Below, piece by piece: positions 1 to 8,271 of a stretch of 64,000 bases of DNA (the first letter of the stretch is position 1; each line of letters begins with the position of its first letter). The stretch is from Planctomycetota bacterium (GTDB lineage Bacteria > Planctomycetota > PUPC01 > JACPCR01), in NCBI GenBank assembly GCA_027625095.1, contig JAQBXN010000025.1:16015-80014 (forward strand), in the 5' to 3' direction. A program made the position numbers and the translations under genes. The notes under the pieces were generated by a model. It had not been told where the DNA came from. It was given only the letters and a program-made list of their open reading frames with translations, and ran no database searches.

Positions 1-3000
1 GGTGACTGCCTGCAGTTGCGCATCATCACCAGGCCTGAGGGAGTCAATCCTCCGCCGATATGCTGGGTGACTGCCTGGCGGGACCGCGACGGCAAAGATC
101 TCATCGATCTGGCCTTTCCACAAAAGACTCATGAAAACCTCAAGGATGCGAAGGCCAGGGGAGCACAACAGGCATTTCTGAAAAACGCCGATGGTAAGGG
201 CTACGTGCAAGAGATCGCTCTGCCCTGGAAGACACTCATCGATGGTGGCCTTGCCCCGAAACCGGGAGATCGCATCAACTTTTCCGTAGAACCAAATTTC
301 AATACGGGCAGCAATTTTCGCATCACCATGAAGGACATCTTCCGTCCCGGCGTCACTCCGGATCGGGTGTTTACCTTCCAGGCATTTAGATGTTGGGGCT
401 ACGGAATCTTTCAAGCCAAGGGCAATGTCGAGCCTAAGAAGTTACGCATGGCAGATAGACGCGAATTTTCGGTTGAGATGCAAGACGGTAAACCTGCCAT
501 CAACTGGACTGGACTCTACGAAGCAAAGAAGATGGAAGGCTTCGCCAAAATCAGTCTCGACCTGCCCGAAGACGGATTTGTTTCTCTGAATATCAAAAAT
601 GCCGAGGGGCAGGTGGTGCGCCAGCTTCTTACAGCCAGCTTCATGACGCGAGGCGATCATGAAGTCCTTTGGGATGGCCTCACCAACATGAGCCATCTCA
701 AACCGGGCGAGGTGGTCGACCTCGGCGACTACTCGTGGGAGGCGATTTATCATCGCGGGCTTGGCCTGCGATTGGTCGGCTGGGCCGATAACGCGGGCAA
801 AGCACCCTTCGATTCGCCCGGCGGAAACTGGGGCGGCGACCACGGAATGCCCAGCGCCGTGACCACCGACGGCAACCAGATCTATCTCGGATGGAACGGC
901 TCTGAGGCCGGCCAGGCCGTTGTCTGCACTGACCTCGAAGGCAAGGTCAAGTGGCGTCACAAGCGCGGCGGCTTTGGTGGCGCGCACCACATTGCGGCAG
1001 GGGGCGACACTGTCTACGTGAATGACAACCAAGTCGGAGAGTCGGTCCTTTACCGACTGGATGCGAAAAAGGGATCCTACATTTACTGGAAAGGCAAGGA
1101 CACCGCAGTTCTCCCCATCGAACCCGGCCTGGCCGGACTGGATATCACCGGCGGCAAGCTCTACCTGAGCCAGGGCAAAGGCATCCGAATCCTTGATGCA
1201 GAGACCGGAGCAGAACTCGAAACCATTGCCGTTGCCGAACCGGGTGACCTCGAAGCAGCGGCGGACGGCACCGTCTATGTGCTCTCAGCCGGCAAGCAGG
1301 TCCTGCGTGTCAAAGCCGACGGCACCACCGAACCTGTCGTCACTGGATTTACAAACGCCCGCGGGCTGGCCATCGGCAAAGGCGGCGAAATTTACGTCGG
1401 CATCCTCGACCCGGACAATCAGGTCAAGGTGTTCGGTCAGGACGGCAAGCTTATTCGTTCCATCGGAAAAGCCGGAGGCCGGGCACCACTGGGGCTCTGG
1501 CAACCAGACGGCCTGCGTTTCATCAACGGTCTTGGAGTCGATACCGGCGGCAACCTCTGGGTGGCTGAAAAAGATGACCGCCCAAAGCGAATCTCCTGCT
1601 GGAATGGCAAGGACGGATCTTTTGTAAACGAGTTCTTCGGCCCAACCGCTTATGGCGCCATAGGGGGCGCTATCTCGCCTGTCGATCCGTTCGTGATGGT
1701 TGGTAGCGGCTGCGATTGGAGGCTGGACCCAAAGACTGGAAGGGCGAAGCTGATGGGCGTGTTTCACCGCGGCGAAATGGGGAACAGCCGCTTTGGCCAG
1801 AGCCCCGATGGCCGACTGTATGTGGCTGTCGCCGAAGGCTGGATTCACGGCCTCAACCCGGTATCGCTCTATGAACGAATCGGTGAAGGGCAGCTCAAGC
1901 TTCGCACCCGCTTCGAGGCTTTAAGCGAAACGAAAGACAAGAACGGCGCCCCTTCCGGCAAGCTCACAGGCGCCCGGATCTGGTCGGACGCCAACGACGA
2001 TCAAAAGGAGCAGCCCGAAGAGGTGCGGGAATACAAGATGGATCTTGGCGGCTGGATCACCGGCTGGTACATGCCGATGACCCAGAGCATGACCTTCTAC
2101 GGCGGTTCGTACCGCATCGCGCCCACCGGTTGGACCAAATGTGGCGCGCCGCTCTACGACCTGACCCAATCCAAACGGATGCCTGCCCCGGAAGACATCA
2201 TCCATCGCGGTGGCATGGGCGCCCAGCGCGGATGCGGTTCTCAAGACGGTAAACTCGTCGTCTACAACGGGCACTACAACCAGAACCATAGCGATTTCAC
2301 ATGCTACGAAATCGAGAGCGGAAAGCAGAAATGGACTTACCCCAACAACTACGTCGGCGTCCATGGCGGACACAACGCACCGCCCGCTCAGACCGGGATG
2401 ATCCGCGGGGCCTATGACATCGTAGGCACCGGCAAGCTCCCGGAACCAATCGGTGACATCTTTGTCATCGCCACCGACAAGGGCGAGTGGCACATCCTCA
2501 CCGGAGAGGGCTACTACCTGAGCAGGCTCTTTGAATCCGACCCGCTGAAAATCAAATGGCCGGACAATGCATCTCCCGGCGCCATCATGGACAGCTCTCC
2601 GCCCGGCATGGGAGGCGAAGACTTCGGCGGCTCGATCATCGTCACCGGCGACGGCGAACTGCATCTCCAGGCGGGCAAGACGGCCTATATCAACATCAAG
2701 GTGGTTGGACTCGATACGGTCAGAAAACTCAAGGGCGGCAAACTGGAAGTCAAAGAGAGCGACCTCGCCCTTGCACGAAACTTCCGTGAAAAGCTACTGC
2801 AGCAGAGCGTCGGCATCCGCGAGGTCACCGTGGACAAGCGGTCCGTCACCTTCACCGGCGACCTGCGCAAGGACTTCGGGACCCGCGAGCCTCTCACCTT
2901 CGAGAAGAACCGCGCGGCCCGCATCGAAGCCGCCATCGCCTGCGATGACAACAGCCTCTACCTCGGCTGGCAGGTCGACGACGCCACCCCGTGGGTCAAC

Positions 3001-3510
3001 GGCGCCAGCGACCCGTTCCAGATGTACGCCGCCGGTGATACCGTCGATTTCCAGCTCTGCACCGATCCCAAGTCCGACCCCAAACGCAGCGAAGCAGTCC
3101 TCGGCGACCTTCGTCTTTCCATCGGTAATTTCCAGGGCAAACCCACCGCCGTGATCTACCTTCACGTAGCCACCGAAAAGCAGCCGAGGAAATTCTTCTC
3201 CGGCGTAATCCGCGAGGGCTACGAGATGCAAAGCGTCCTGGTACTAAAAGACGCAAAGATTGAGGTAAAGATCGATGACCGAAACAAACGCTACACAGTA
3301 GAAGCCGCCATCCCATTGAAGGCTCTCGGCCTGACCACCCAGCCCGGCCTAAAGCTCACCGGCGACATCGGCGCCACCCACGGCGACCCGTCCGGCACCG
3401 ACACCCGTCTGCGCACTTACTGGAACAACCAGTCTACCGGAATCGTCGACGACGAAGTCTTCGAACTGAAGATGGAGCCCAGTAAATGGGGACAGCTCGT
3501 TTTTGAGTGA
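1..3510 (+). CDS. Secreted beta-propeller protein with CBM9/DOMON-like ends (5' partial)
   Basis: The frame is open to the first base, so the true start and any signal peptide lie outside the window. Three parts can be seen. The first about 130 residues look like the tail of a carbohydrate-binding family 9 / DOMON-like beta sandwich. Next comes a FlgD-like Ig segment around residues 185-260 (containing HEVLWDG) and then a long NHL/PQQ-type propeller with recurring patterns such as DGTVYVLSAG and GEIYVGILDPDN, roughly residues 290-880. The last about 200 residues are a second CBM9-like module (CDDNSLYLGWQVDD, EAAIPLKALGL). Such proteins are usually exported and thought to bind or process polysaccharide, but no catalytic residues are evident. 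Its last 221 nt are duplicated downstream of the restriction-modification cassette. The fold classes are a good match; the function is unknown. Confidence 0.8.
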   Translation, partial: GDCLQLRIITRPEGVNPPPICWVTAWRDRDGKDLIDLAFPQKTHENLKDAKARGAQQAFLKNADGKGYVQEIALPWKTLIDGGLAPKPGDRINFSVEPNFNTGSNFRITMKDIFRPGVTPDRVFTFQAFRCWGYGIFQAKGNVEPKKLRMADRREFSVEMQDGKPAINWTGLYEAKKMEGFAKISLDLPEDGFVSLNIKNAEGQVVRQLLTASFMTRGDHEVLWDGLTNMSHLKPGEVVDLGDYSWEAIYHRGLGLRLVGWADNAGKAPFDSPGGNWGGDHGMPSAVTTDGNQIYLGWNGSEAGQAVVCTDLEGKVKWRHKRGGFGGAHHIAAGGDTVYVNDNQVGESVLYRLDAKKGSYIYWKGKDTAVLPIEPGLAGLDITGGKLYLSQGKGIRILDAETGAELETIAVAEPGDLEAAADGTVYVLSAGKQVLRVKADGTTEPVVTGFTNARGLAIGKGGEIYVGILDPDNQVKVFGQDGKLIRSIGKAGGRAPLGLWQPDGLRFINGLGVDTGGNLWVAEKDDRPKRISCWNGKDGSFVNEFFGPTAYGAIGGAISPVDPFVMVGSGCDWRLDPKTGRAKLMGVFHRGEMGNSRFGQSPDGRLYVAVAEGWIHGLNPVSLYERIGEGQLKLRTRFEALSETKDKNGAPSGKLTGARIWSDANDDQKEQPEEVREYKMDLGGWITGWYMPMTQSMTFYGGSYRIAPTGWTKCGAPLYDLTQSKRMPAPEDIIHRGGMGAQRGCGSQDGKLVVYNGHYNQNHSDFTCYEIESGKQKWTYPNNYVGVHGGHNAPPAQTGMIRGAYDIVGTGKLPEPIGDIFVIATDKGEWHILTGEGYYLSRLFESDPLKIKWPDNASPGAIMDSSPPGMGGEDFGGSIIVTGDGELHLQAGKTAYINIKVVGLDTVRKLKGGKLEVKESDLALARNFREKLLQQSVGIREVTVDKRSVTFTGDLRKDFGTREPLTFEKNRAARIEAAIACDDNSLYLGWQVDDATPWVNGASDPFQMYAAGDTVDFQLCTDPKSDPKRSEAVLGDLRLSIGNFQGKPTAVIYLHVATEKQPRKFFSGVIREGYEMQSVLVLKDAKIEVKIDDRNKRYTVEAAIPLKALGLTTQPGLKLTGDIGATHGDPSGTDTRLRTYWNNQSTGIVDDEVFELKMEPSKWGQLVFE

Positions 3511-3512
3511 CA
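3290..3512 (+). repeat. Left copy of 223 bp direct repeat flanking the R-M cassette
   Basis: Bases 3290-3512 recur at 6866-7088 at a constant offset of 3576 with four substitutions (about 98% identity) and no gaps. This copy is the functional 3' end of the propeller gene, including its TGA. The intervening 3353 bp hold the methyltransferase and nuclease genes. A repeat this long is unlike an ordinary transposon target duplication of 2-15 bp. Confidence 0.95.
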
Positions 3513-3716
3513 AGCAATTCAGGGGCTGTTTCAGCGAATGCGAAGGTTGCGGAAAAGTCGTTGACCGGAGCCTCTCAGTCATCTAAGATTTCTCCTTCCC
3601 AAACTACTACATCTTGTGTTCTTCCATCAATATCCTGTGCACAAATGGGGCCGTTTAGTGGATTGCAACCGGTGTTAGCAGGATGTTGATTTAAAGCCCT
3701 TAAATCCGCCAGTAGC

Positions 3717-5090
3717 ATGTCAACAAGCACCAAAGCTTTTGGAACTTCTAAGCGAGAAGGCCATGACTCTTCTGTCTACTACGAAAGGCAGATGCTGAAA
3801 GGTGAGCGCGAAAAACTCAACGGCAGTGATTCGTTGAATGGAGACCTTCAAGGACCGGAGAACCCAGACCCGAAGTTCATAAATAAAATCTATCTGAAGT
3901 CTTCTGAGAAGATGAGCCCGGAATTGCCTGACAATTCCGTTGCGCTTGTTGTTACCTCTCCTCCCTATAACGTCGGTAAAGAATATGACAACGATCTTTC
4001 ACTCGACAAATATCTGGAACTACTGAAGAAAGTCTTCGAGGAATCAAAAAGAGTACTTGAACCAGGCGGCCGAATCTGCATTAACATCGCCAATGTTGGA
4101 AGAAAGCCTTACATCCCACTTGCTTCTTACGTCAACAGAATAATGGTTGAAGAATTGGGCTACCTGATGCGTGGGGAGATTCCGTGGGTTAAAGGTGATG
4201 GCGCGAATGGTTCCTGTGCCTGGGGATCCTGGCGTTCAGCTAAGAATCCCGTACTCAGGGACACACATGAATATATTCTGGTTTTTTCCAAGGACAGATT
4301 TGACCGCGTGAGGAAAGGCAAGAATTCAATAGGGACTGATGAGTTCCTTATGAACAGTCGTTCTGTGTGGAACATGGAACCAGAGAGCGCAACTAGGGTC
4401 GGACATCCGGCGCCGTTCCCGGAGGAACTACCCCGCAGGCTTATAGAATTTTACACTTATGAGGGCGATCTCGTTCTGGATCCTTTTTGCGGAGTAGGAA
4501 CCACATGTGTCACTGCCAAAAAGCTGAACCGAGATTACATCGGCTATGAGATCGAACAGGAATACGTCAACAGAGCAAGAGAGAGGCTCGACAAAACAGT
4601 TTTTGATCGGGAAAAGTTCCAGGCACGCTCATCAAGAGAAGGCAAAGGCGCTCAGAAAATAGCTGAATCTTTGTTGAATCGGAGTGGATTCAAAATCGTT
4701 GCGAAAGATAAGAAGCTGTCAAAACTCGGAATCCAGGTCAATTTCGTGGCTGAAGACAAAAAAGGCAGGGAGTGGTACTTCGATGTATCCGGCGCCTTCA
4801 CCAGCCAAAGAGCAGGTCTGATTCGGACAGACACCTTATATAAGTGCCTAGGGCGGGCAAGTGTGATGGCTATCAACGGCTTTGAACGAATCGTCTTTCT
4901 GACCACAAATCTGCCGAAACGAGGTTCGGCTGGTGAAAAAGCTCTTAGAGCAACCAAAGGAAAGACCGTTTTCGATGCTATCGAGATGGACGATAAGAAC
5001 CAGGTGATAAGGTTGGCGGAGTACGCCACAGGCACGCACCTTTCTCCGCTTCCTGGCTTCTGGCGGCCGTCTGATCTGAACGGTTCTTAA
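3717..5090 (+). CDS. DNA methyltransferase M1 (beta-type, probably N4-cytosine) with C-terminal extension
   Basis: This is a 457-residue SAM-dependent DNA methyltransferase. Catalytic motif IV (TSPPYN, SPPY at residues 81-84) precedes SAM-binding motif I (DPFCGVGTT, about residue 255), the order of the beta class. TSPPY is commoner in N4-cytosine than N6-adenine enzymes, so m4C is likely but not certain. After the methylase fold (to about residue 300) there is an extra block of about 155 residues containing GREWYFDVSGAFTSQRAG and TDTLYKCLG. It resembles a restriction-fold or target-recognition domain, though I cannot assign it. The gene begins 206 nt after the left repeat, and the likely endonuclease gene follows 35 nt later. 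The product should protect the host site from that nuclease. Confidence 0.88.
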   Translation: MSTSTKAFGTSKREGHDSSVYYERQMLKGEREKLNGSDSLNGDLQGPENPDPKFINKIYLKSSEKMSPELPDNSVALVVTSPPYNVGKEYDNDLSLDKYLELLKKVFEESKRVLEPGGRICINIANVGRKPYIPLASYVNRIMVEELGYLMRGEIPWVKGDGANGSCAWGSWRSAKNPVLRDTHEYILVFSKDRFDRVRKGKNSIGTDEFLMNSRSVWNMEPESATRVGHPAPFPEELPRRLIEFYTYEGDLVLDPFCGVGTTCVTAKKLNRDYIGYEIEQEYVNRARERLDKTVFDREKFQARSSREGKGAQKIAESLLNRSGFKIVAKDKKLSKLGIQVNFVAEDKKGREWYFDVSGAFTSQRAGLIRTDTLYKCLGRASVMAINGFERIVFLTTNLPKRGSAGEKALRATKGKTVFDAIEMDDKNQVIRLAEYATGTHLSPLPGFWRPSDLNGS

Positions 5091-5125
5091 TCGAGCCTCA
5101 CTTCCCCATTCCCATCCCGTGAACA

Positions 5126-6139
5126 GTGCCGGGCATCAGAACAGAAATTACCGAGATTACTACGGGATTAGCAACCTTAGGGTTAAAATCGCTCGACGCG
5201 GCGTTTGCCTTGGCGGAACAACCATCGGCCTTGAAAAATGTCGAACCATCGATCTGGGATCGCCTGAAGGATGCATATCATGCAGGCGGTTTTGAAAAGG
5301 ATTTCGCGTCGGCATGGGAGAATGGTTGCATATTCCTGCAGGCCAAGAGTGGATTACGAAACAGGCGACCATTCCAAATCGAATGGAAAGGTCCCCATAA
5401 GAATTCTGGTTACGACTTCATTCCAGCCGATTTACGAATCGACCACGTATATTTGATCAGCTGCAAATACAGTTCGCGCCTTCTCCAGAATTCTTCTCCC
5501 GCGAACCTCTTCGATCGCTTACTGGCAGGTCGTTCGGGACGTCACGGAGATTGGTACTTGGATGTGGCGCCCGATGAGTACAACGCTTTCTATGCTTGCG
5601 TCAGAGAGATCTTTTCCGAAGGAAGGAAACTCCCGACTCACCTAACAGATCTGGGCAGGGAAGGCAGGCAATTCCTGAAATCATCTCTGAAAGGGAATGA
5701 GTGGCCCGAGTTACTGAATGACTATGTCGACTTTAGCCACGCGGTAGCAAAGAAGTCGGCAGCAAGATGGACTGCTGGCTTGACGACTGCAGCTAAAAGG
5801 GAAGAAATGCTTTGGCGTCTGCTCCGGTTTGCTCCAGCGCCTTATTTCATCCTCGGCTCGTCACAAAAAGTCCCCATTAGGATTCGGGTTCATACGCCGT
5901 GGGATTGGCGACAAGAGTTTGAATTGCGTTCCTTTCAGATATCGCCAGATTTCGAGGCCAAACAACCACAGGTCGGTTGGGAGGCGATAATTCTAGAAAA
6001 GACAAAGAGGGTCGACTCAGTAGTCAAAGGCCATGTTGAAATTCGGTGGGGGCATGGAAAGTTTTCTGGCAATCCAGAGGCAAAAGTGTATTTGGACACC
6101 CCCCATAGTCAGGTTCCGGGCTACGCTTCTCTGGACTGA
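5126..6139 (+). CDS. Putative type II restriction endonuclease
   Basis: This 337-residue protein lies between two methyltransferase genes, which is the main argument for a restriction role. Around residues 97-114 there is a possible PD-(D/E)XK-like core: acidic residues in GYDFIPADLRID, then a hydrophobic strand ending in ISCKYSS with Lys114. The acidic residue of the (D/E)XK triplet is replaced by Ser, as happens in divergent restriction enzymes. There is no signal peptide, membrane segment or ATPase motif, so it is more like a type II nuclease than a type I/III subunit. The best start is a GTG at 5126; M2 follows 18 nt downstream. The function is inferred from context and one weak motif. 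Confidence 0.6.
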   Translation: MPGIRTEITEITTGLATLGLKSLDAAFALAEQPSALKNVEPSIWDRLKDAYHAGGFEKDFASAWENGCIFLQAKSGLRNRRPFQIEWKGPHKNSGYDFIPADLRIDHVYLISCKYSSRLLQNSSPANLFDRLLAGRSGRHGDWYLDVAPDEYNAFYACVREIFSEGRKLPTHLTDLGREGRQFLKSSLKGNEWPELLNDYVDFSHAVAKKSAARWTAGLTTAAKREEMLWRLLRFAPAPYFILGSSQKVPIRIRVHTPWDWRQEFELRSFQISPDFEAKQPQVGWEAIILEKTKRVDSVVKGHVEIRWGHGKFSGNPEAKVYLDTPHSQVPGYASLD

Positions 6140-6157
6140 ATACAGGACTTGTAACCC

Positions 6158-6877
6158 ATGAATAAGGTTGTGTTGGGCGATAGCACAGATATTACTTCGC
6201 ACCTATCTGCGGGAAGCGTCGCTTTAATCATCACCTCTCCACCACAAGAGCTTTCAGACAGCGGTCGCCTGGACGAGTGCCTGACGTCCCTTGATGCTGT
6301 TTGGGCGGAATGTAAACATGTTCTGGCTGACACCGGAATCCTCTGCATCATTGTCGGAGGAGTCCAAGGCGAAGAATTCATCCCATTACACTCTCACATT
6401 CAGCTTCGACTGCTCCGACAGGATTGGCAATGTTTGAGGACAATCATTTGGGCTAAGCCAACGACTTCTGAATCATCAATCGGTGTTGAGGGTACGGACT
6501 CGGTCGTTTCATCTGACATAAGAGAAGTTCATGAACACGTACTTGTCTTTGCAAAAGAGGGAGACGATTCAGAAAGGAGGGGGGATGGCCTGAGCGAGGA
6601 AGAACGTGGACAACTGGAGGCAAGTGTCTGGACTATTCCAATTCGATCTGCGAATACAAACCTGCCGCGCTCATTTCCTGAAGAGATTCCGAGGAGGCTA
6701 ATCAGGCTGTACAGCAGTATTGATGATTTGGTCGTTGACCCATTCGTCGGCAGTGGTACCACCTGCGTAGCTGCACGAAGGCTGGGTCGGCGTTGGTTTG
6801 GGATCGACAATGACCCGGATTGCGTCTTAACCGCACATGAGAGAATCCAGGCTACGTCCACAGATGCTACACAGTAG
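6158..6877 (+). CDS. DNA methyltransferase M2 with altered catalytic motif; 3' end supplied by repeat
   Basis: A short 239-residue beta-type DNA methyltransferase. SAM-binding motif I is intact (DPFVGSGTTC, about residue 194), and EEIPRRLIRLYS before it matches the corresponding EELPRRLIEFYT of M1. The catalytic motif is TSPPQE (SPPQ, residues 27-30): the aromatic residue after the two prolines, which normally stacks on the flipped base, is Gln. Two methylases next to one nuclease often means an asymmetric site with one enzyme per strand, but M2 may be weak or inactive. Its last codons (Ala-Thr-Gln-stop) lie inside the right copy of the 223 bp repeat, so the insertion event set the present C-terminus. 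Confidence 0.8.
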   Translation: MNKVVLGDSTDITSHLSAGSVALIITSPPQELSDSGRLDECLTSLDAVWAECKHVLADTGILCIIVGGVQGEEFIPLHSHIQLRLLRQDWQCLRTIIWAKPTTSESSIGVEGTDSVVSSDIREVHEHVLVFAKEGDDSERRGDGLSEEERGQLEASVWTIPIRSANTNLPRSFPEEIPRRLIRLYSSIDDLVVDPFVGSGTTCVAARRLGRRWFGIDNDPDCVLTAHERIQATSTDATQ

Positions 6878-7086
6878 AAGCCGCCATCCCATTGAAGGCT
6901 CTCGGCCTGACCACCCCGCCCGGCCTAAAGCTCACCGGCGACATCGGCGCTACCCACGGCGACCCGTCCGGCACCGACACCCGTCTGCGCACTTACTGGA
7001 ACAACCAGTCTACCGGAATCGTCGACGACGAAGTCTTCGAACTGAAGTTGGAGCCCAGTAAGTGGGGACAGCTCGTTTTTGAGTGA
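6866..7086 (+). pseudogene. Right repeat copy: orphan C-terminus of the propeller gene
   Basis: This segment (repeat extends to 7088) still encodes the last about 70 residues of the protein ending at 3510, in frame to the same TGA, but lacks the rest of the gene. Compared with the left copy it has four substitutions: two silent and two that change residues (Gln to Pro, Met to Leu). Its first bases double as the end of the M2 gene. There is no start codon context, so it is treated as a remnant rather than an expressed gene. Confidence 0.9.
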
Positions 7087-7088
7087 CA

Positions 7089-7617
7089 CCATCTGGCGAG
7101 GGCGGTGGAACTCAAGAGCCTGCATTAGTCCGGTAATTGGCAGTTCATTTCGGTTAATCGTCTTACGGCGTAAGACCTCGCTGACTCATTCTGCGACCTC
7201 AATTGAGAGGATAACTTCTTTCGGTTCAGGGCCGCTTAAACACCTTTGCCGGGCTTCCCTTAGAGGATGAAAACGCGCTTACGATGGTACTCGTATCAAG
7301 TACATGGCGCCTTGTGCTTCAAGACTCAGAATAAGAGCTGTGGCTGCTTCAGAGAATTACTTTGGAACTCTCCAGATTTTTGGTTGCGGCCATGTGCCGC
7401 GGTAGGATTACTACGGCAGATATCGATAAAGCTGCTCACGACGATCCATGAGGGCGCGCCCTCAGCGTGAATAATGCATCGGGCGGGGAAGACCATTAAA
7501 TTTACTCCCTCGATTAGACACTTCTAGCAAATTTGTTATCCCTGAGCTATTACAACGGAAGAAGCCTTAAACCGACTGGTTAAAGTCGGTTCAGCGTCAT
7601 CAACAGGAGCAAACCTT
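7089..7617. other. Non-coding gap after the R-M insertion
   Basis: About 530 bp without a convincing gene. A 7 bp hairpin (7160-7166 with 7170-7176, loop GGC) lies 72 nt beyond the repeat. It may once have belonged to the 3' untranslated region of the propeller gene, but no T-run follows. Small open frames here have no ribosome-binding site and no protein-like composition. Confidence 0.5.
7570..7591 (+). promoter_or_regulatory. Inverted repeat in the YceI leader
   Basis: An 8 bp perfect inverted repeat (AACCGACT ... AGTCGGTT, 6 nt loop) ends 26 nt before the YceI start codon and just upstream of its AGGAG ribosome-binding site at 7605-7609. It could be an operator or an mRNA hairpin; nothing further can be said from sequence. 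Confidence 0.45.
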
Positions 7618-8196
7618 ATGAGACTGAGTGCAGCAACCCTCGCCACAGCCCTTTTATTTACAACTCTCAACGAAGCCCGATCTGCAGACGAATACGACAT
7701 CGACCCCGGGCATGCGGCAGCGGTCTTTCGCATCAACCACCAGGGCTTCAGTTACACCTACGGTCGCTTCAGTAAAATCTCGGGAGTCTTCACCAACAAC
7801 AATGACGATCCCGGCAAAGGGTCCATTTCTGTGGAGATTCAGGCGGAAAGCATCAACACCGATCTTGACAAGAGAGACCAGCATCTGCGCGGGCCGGATT
7901 TCCTGAATTCAAAACAGTTTCCAACCCTCACCTTCAAGAGCACAGCCGTCAAGAAGGCCGGCGACAATAAACTCTCGGTTACTGGTGACTTCACACTCCA
8001 CGGCGTGACCAAGTCAATAACTGTGGATGTCGACAAAGTAGGGGAGGGCCCGGCACATCAGGGCCAGTATCGCGCAGGATTCGAAACCACATTCAAAATC
8101 AACCGTTCCGATTACGGTATTACTTACGGACTTCAAAAGGGTGGTGTCGGGGATGAAGTAACAATCATGCTCTCGTTCGAAGGCATACGGAAGTAG
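7618..8196 (+). CDS. YceI-family exported lipid-binding protein
   Basis: 192 residues. The N-terminal signal peptide has a hydrophobic core to about residue 20 and a cleavage region around ARSAD. The rest is one YceI domain with the typical features EYDIDPGHAAAVFRINH, SKISGVF, LRGPDFLNSKQFPTLTFKS and TGDFTLHGVTK. YceI proteins are periplasmic lipocalin-like barrels that bind isoprenoid or other amphiphiles; the substrate here is unknown. The ATG at 7618 has a good AGGAG site 8 nt upstream. The gene appears monocistronic, with the next gene convergent. Confidence 0.93.
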   Translation: MRLSAATLATALLFTTLNEARSADEYDIDPGHAAAVFRINHQGFSYTYGRFSKISGVFTNNNDDPGKGSISVEIQAESINTDLDKRDQHLRGPDFLNSKQFPTLTFKSTAVKKAGDNKLSVTGDFTLHGVTKSITVDVDKVGEGPAHQGQYRAGFETTFKINRSDYGITYGLQKGGVGDEVTIMLSFEGIRK

Positions 8197-8271
8197 AGGG
8201 CAGAGCCTGGGGTCAGGCGTCCTGACGGCCGCAACCACAGTGCCTGCCGTCTCCCGAAGGGAGTTCGGCGC

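Larger units (their letters stand above)
3513..6865 (+). mobile_element. Inserted restriction-modification cassette (putative)
   Basis: This is a 3353 bp block holding three codirectional genes (methyltransferase, putative endonuclease, methyltransferase). Both edges coincide with the ends of the 223 bp direct repeat. It carries no transposase or integrase. By eye its base composition is less GC-rich than the flanking propeller gene. R-M genes inserted with long target duplications have been described in other bacteria, notably Helicobacter, and this arrangement fits that pattern. A Campbell-type integration of a circle carrying the 3' end of the propeller gene would leave the same structure. 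Confidence 0.75.
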
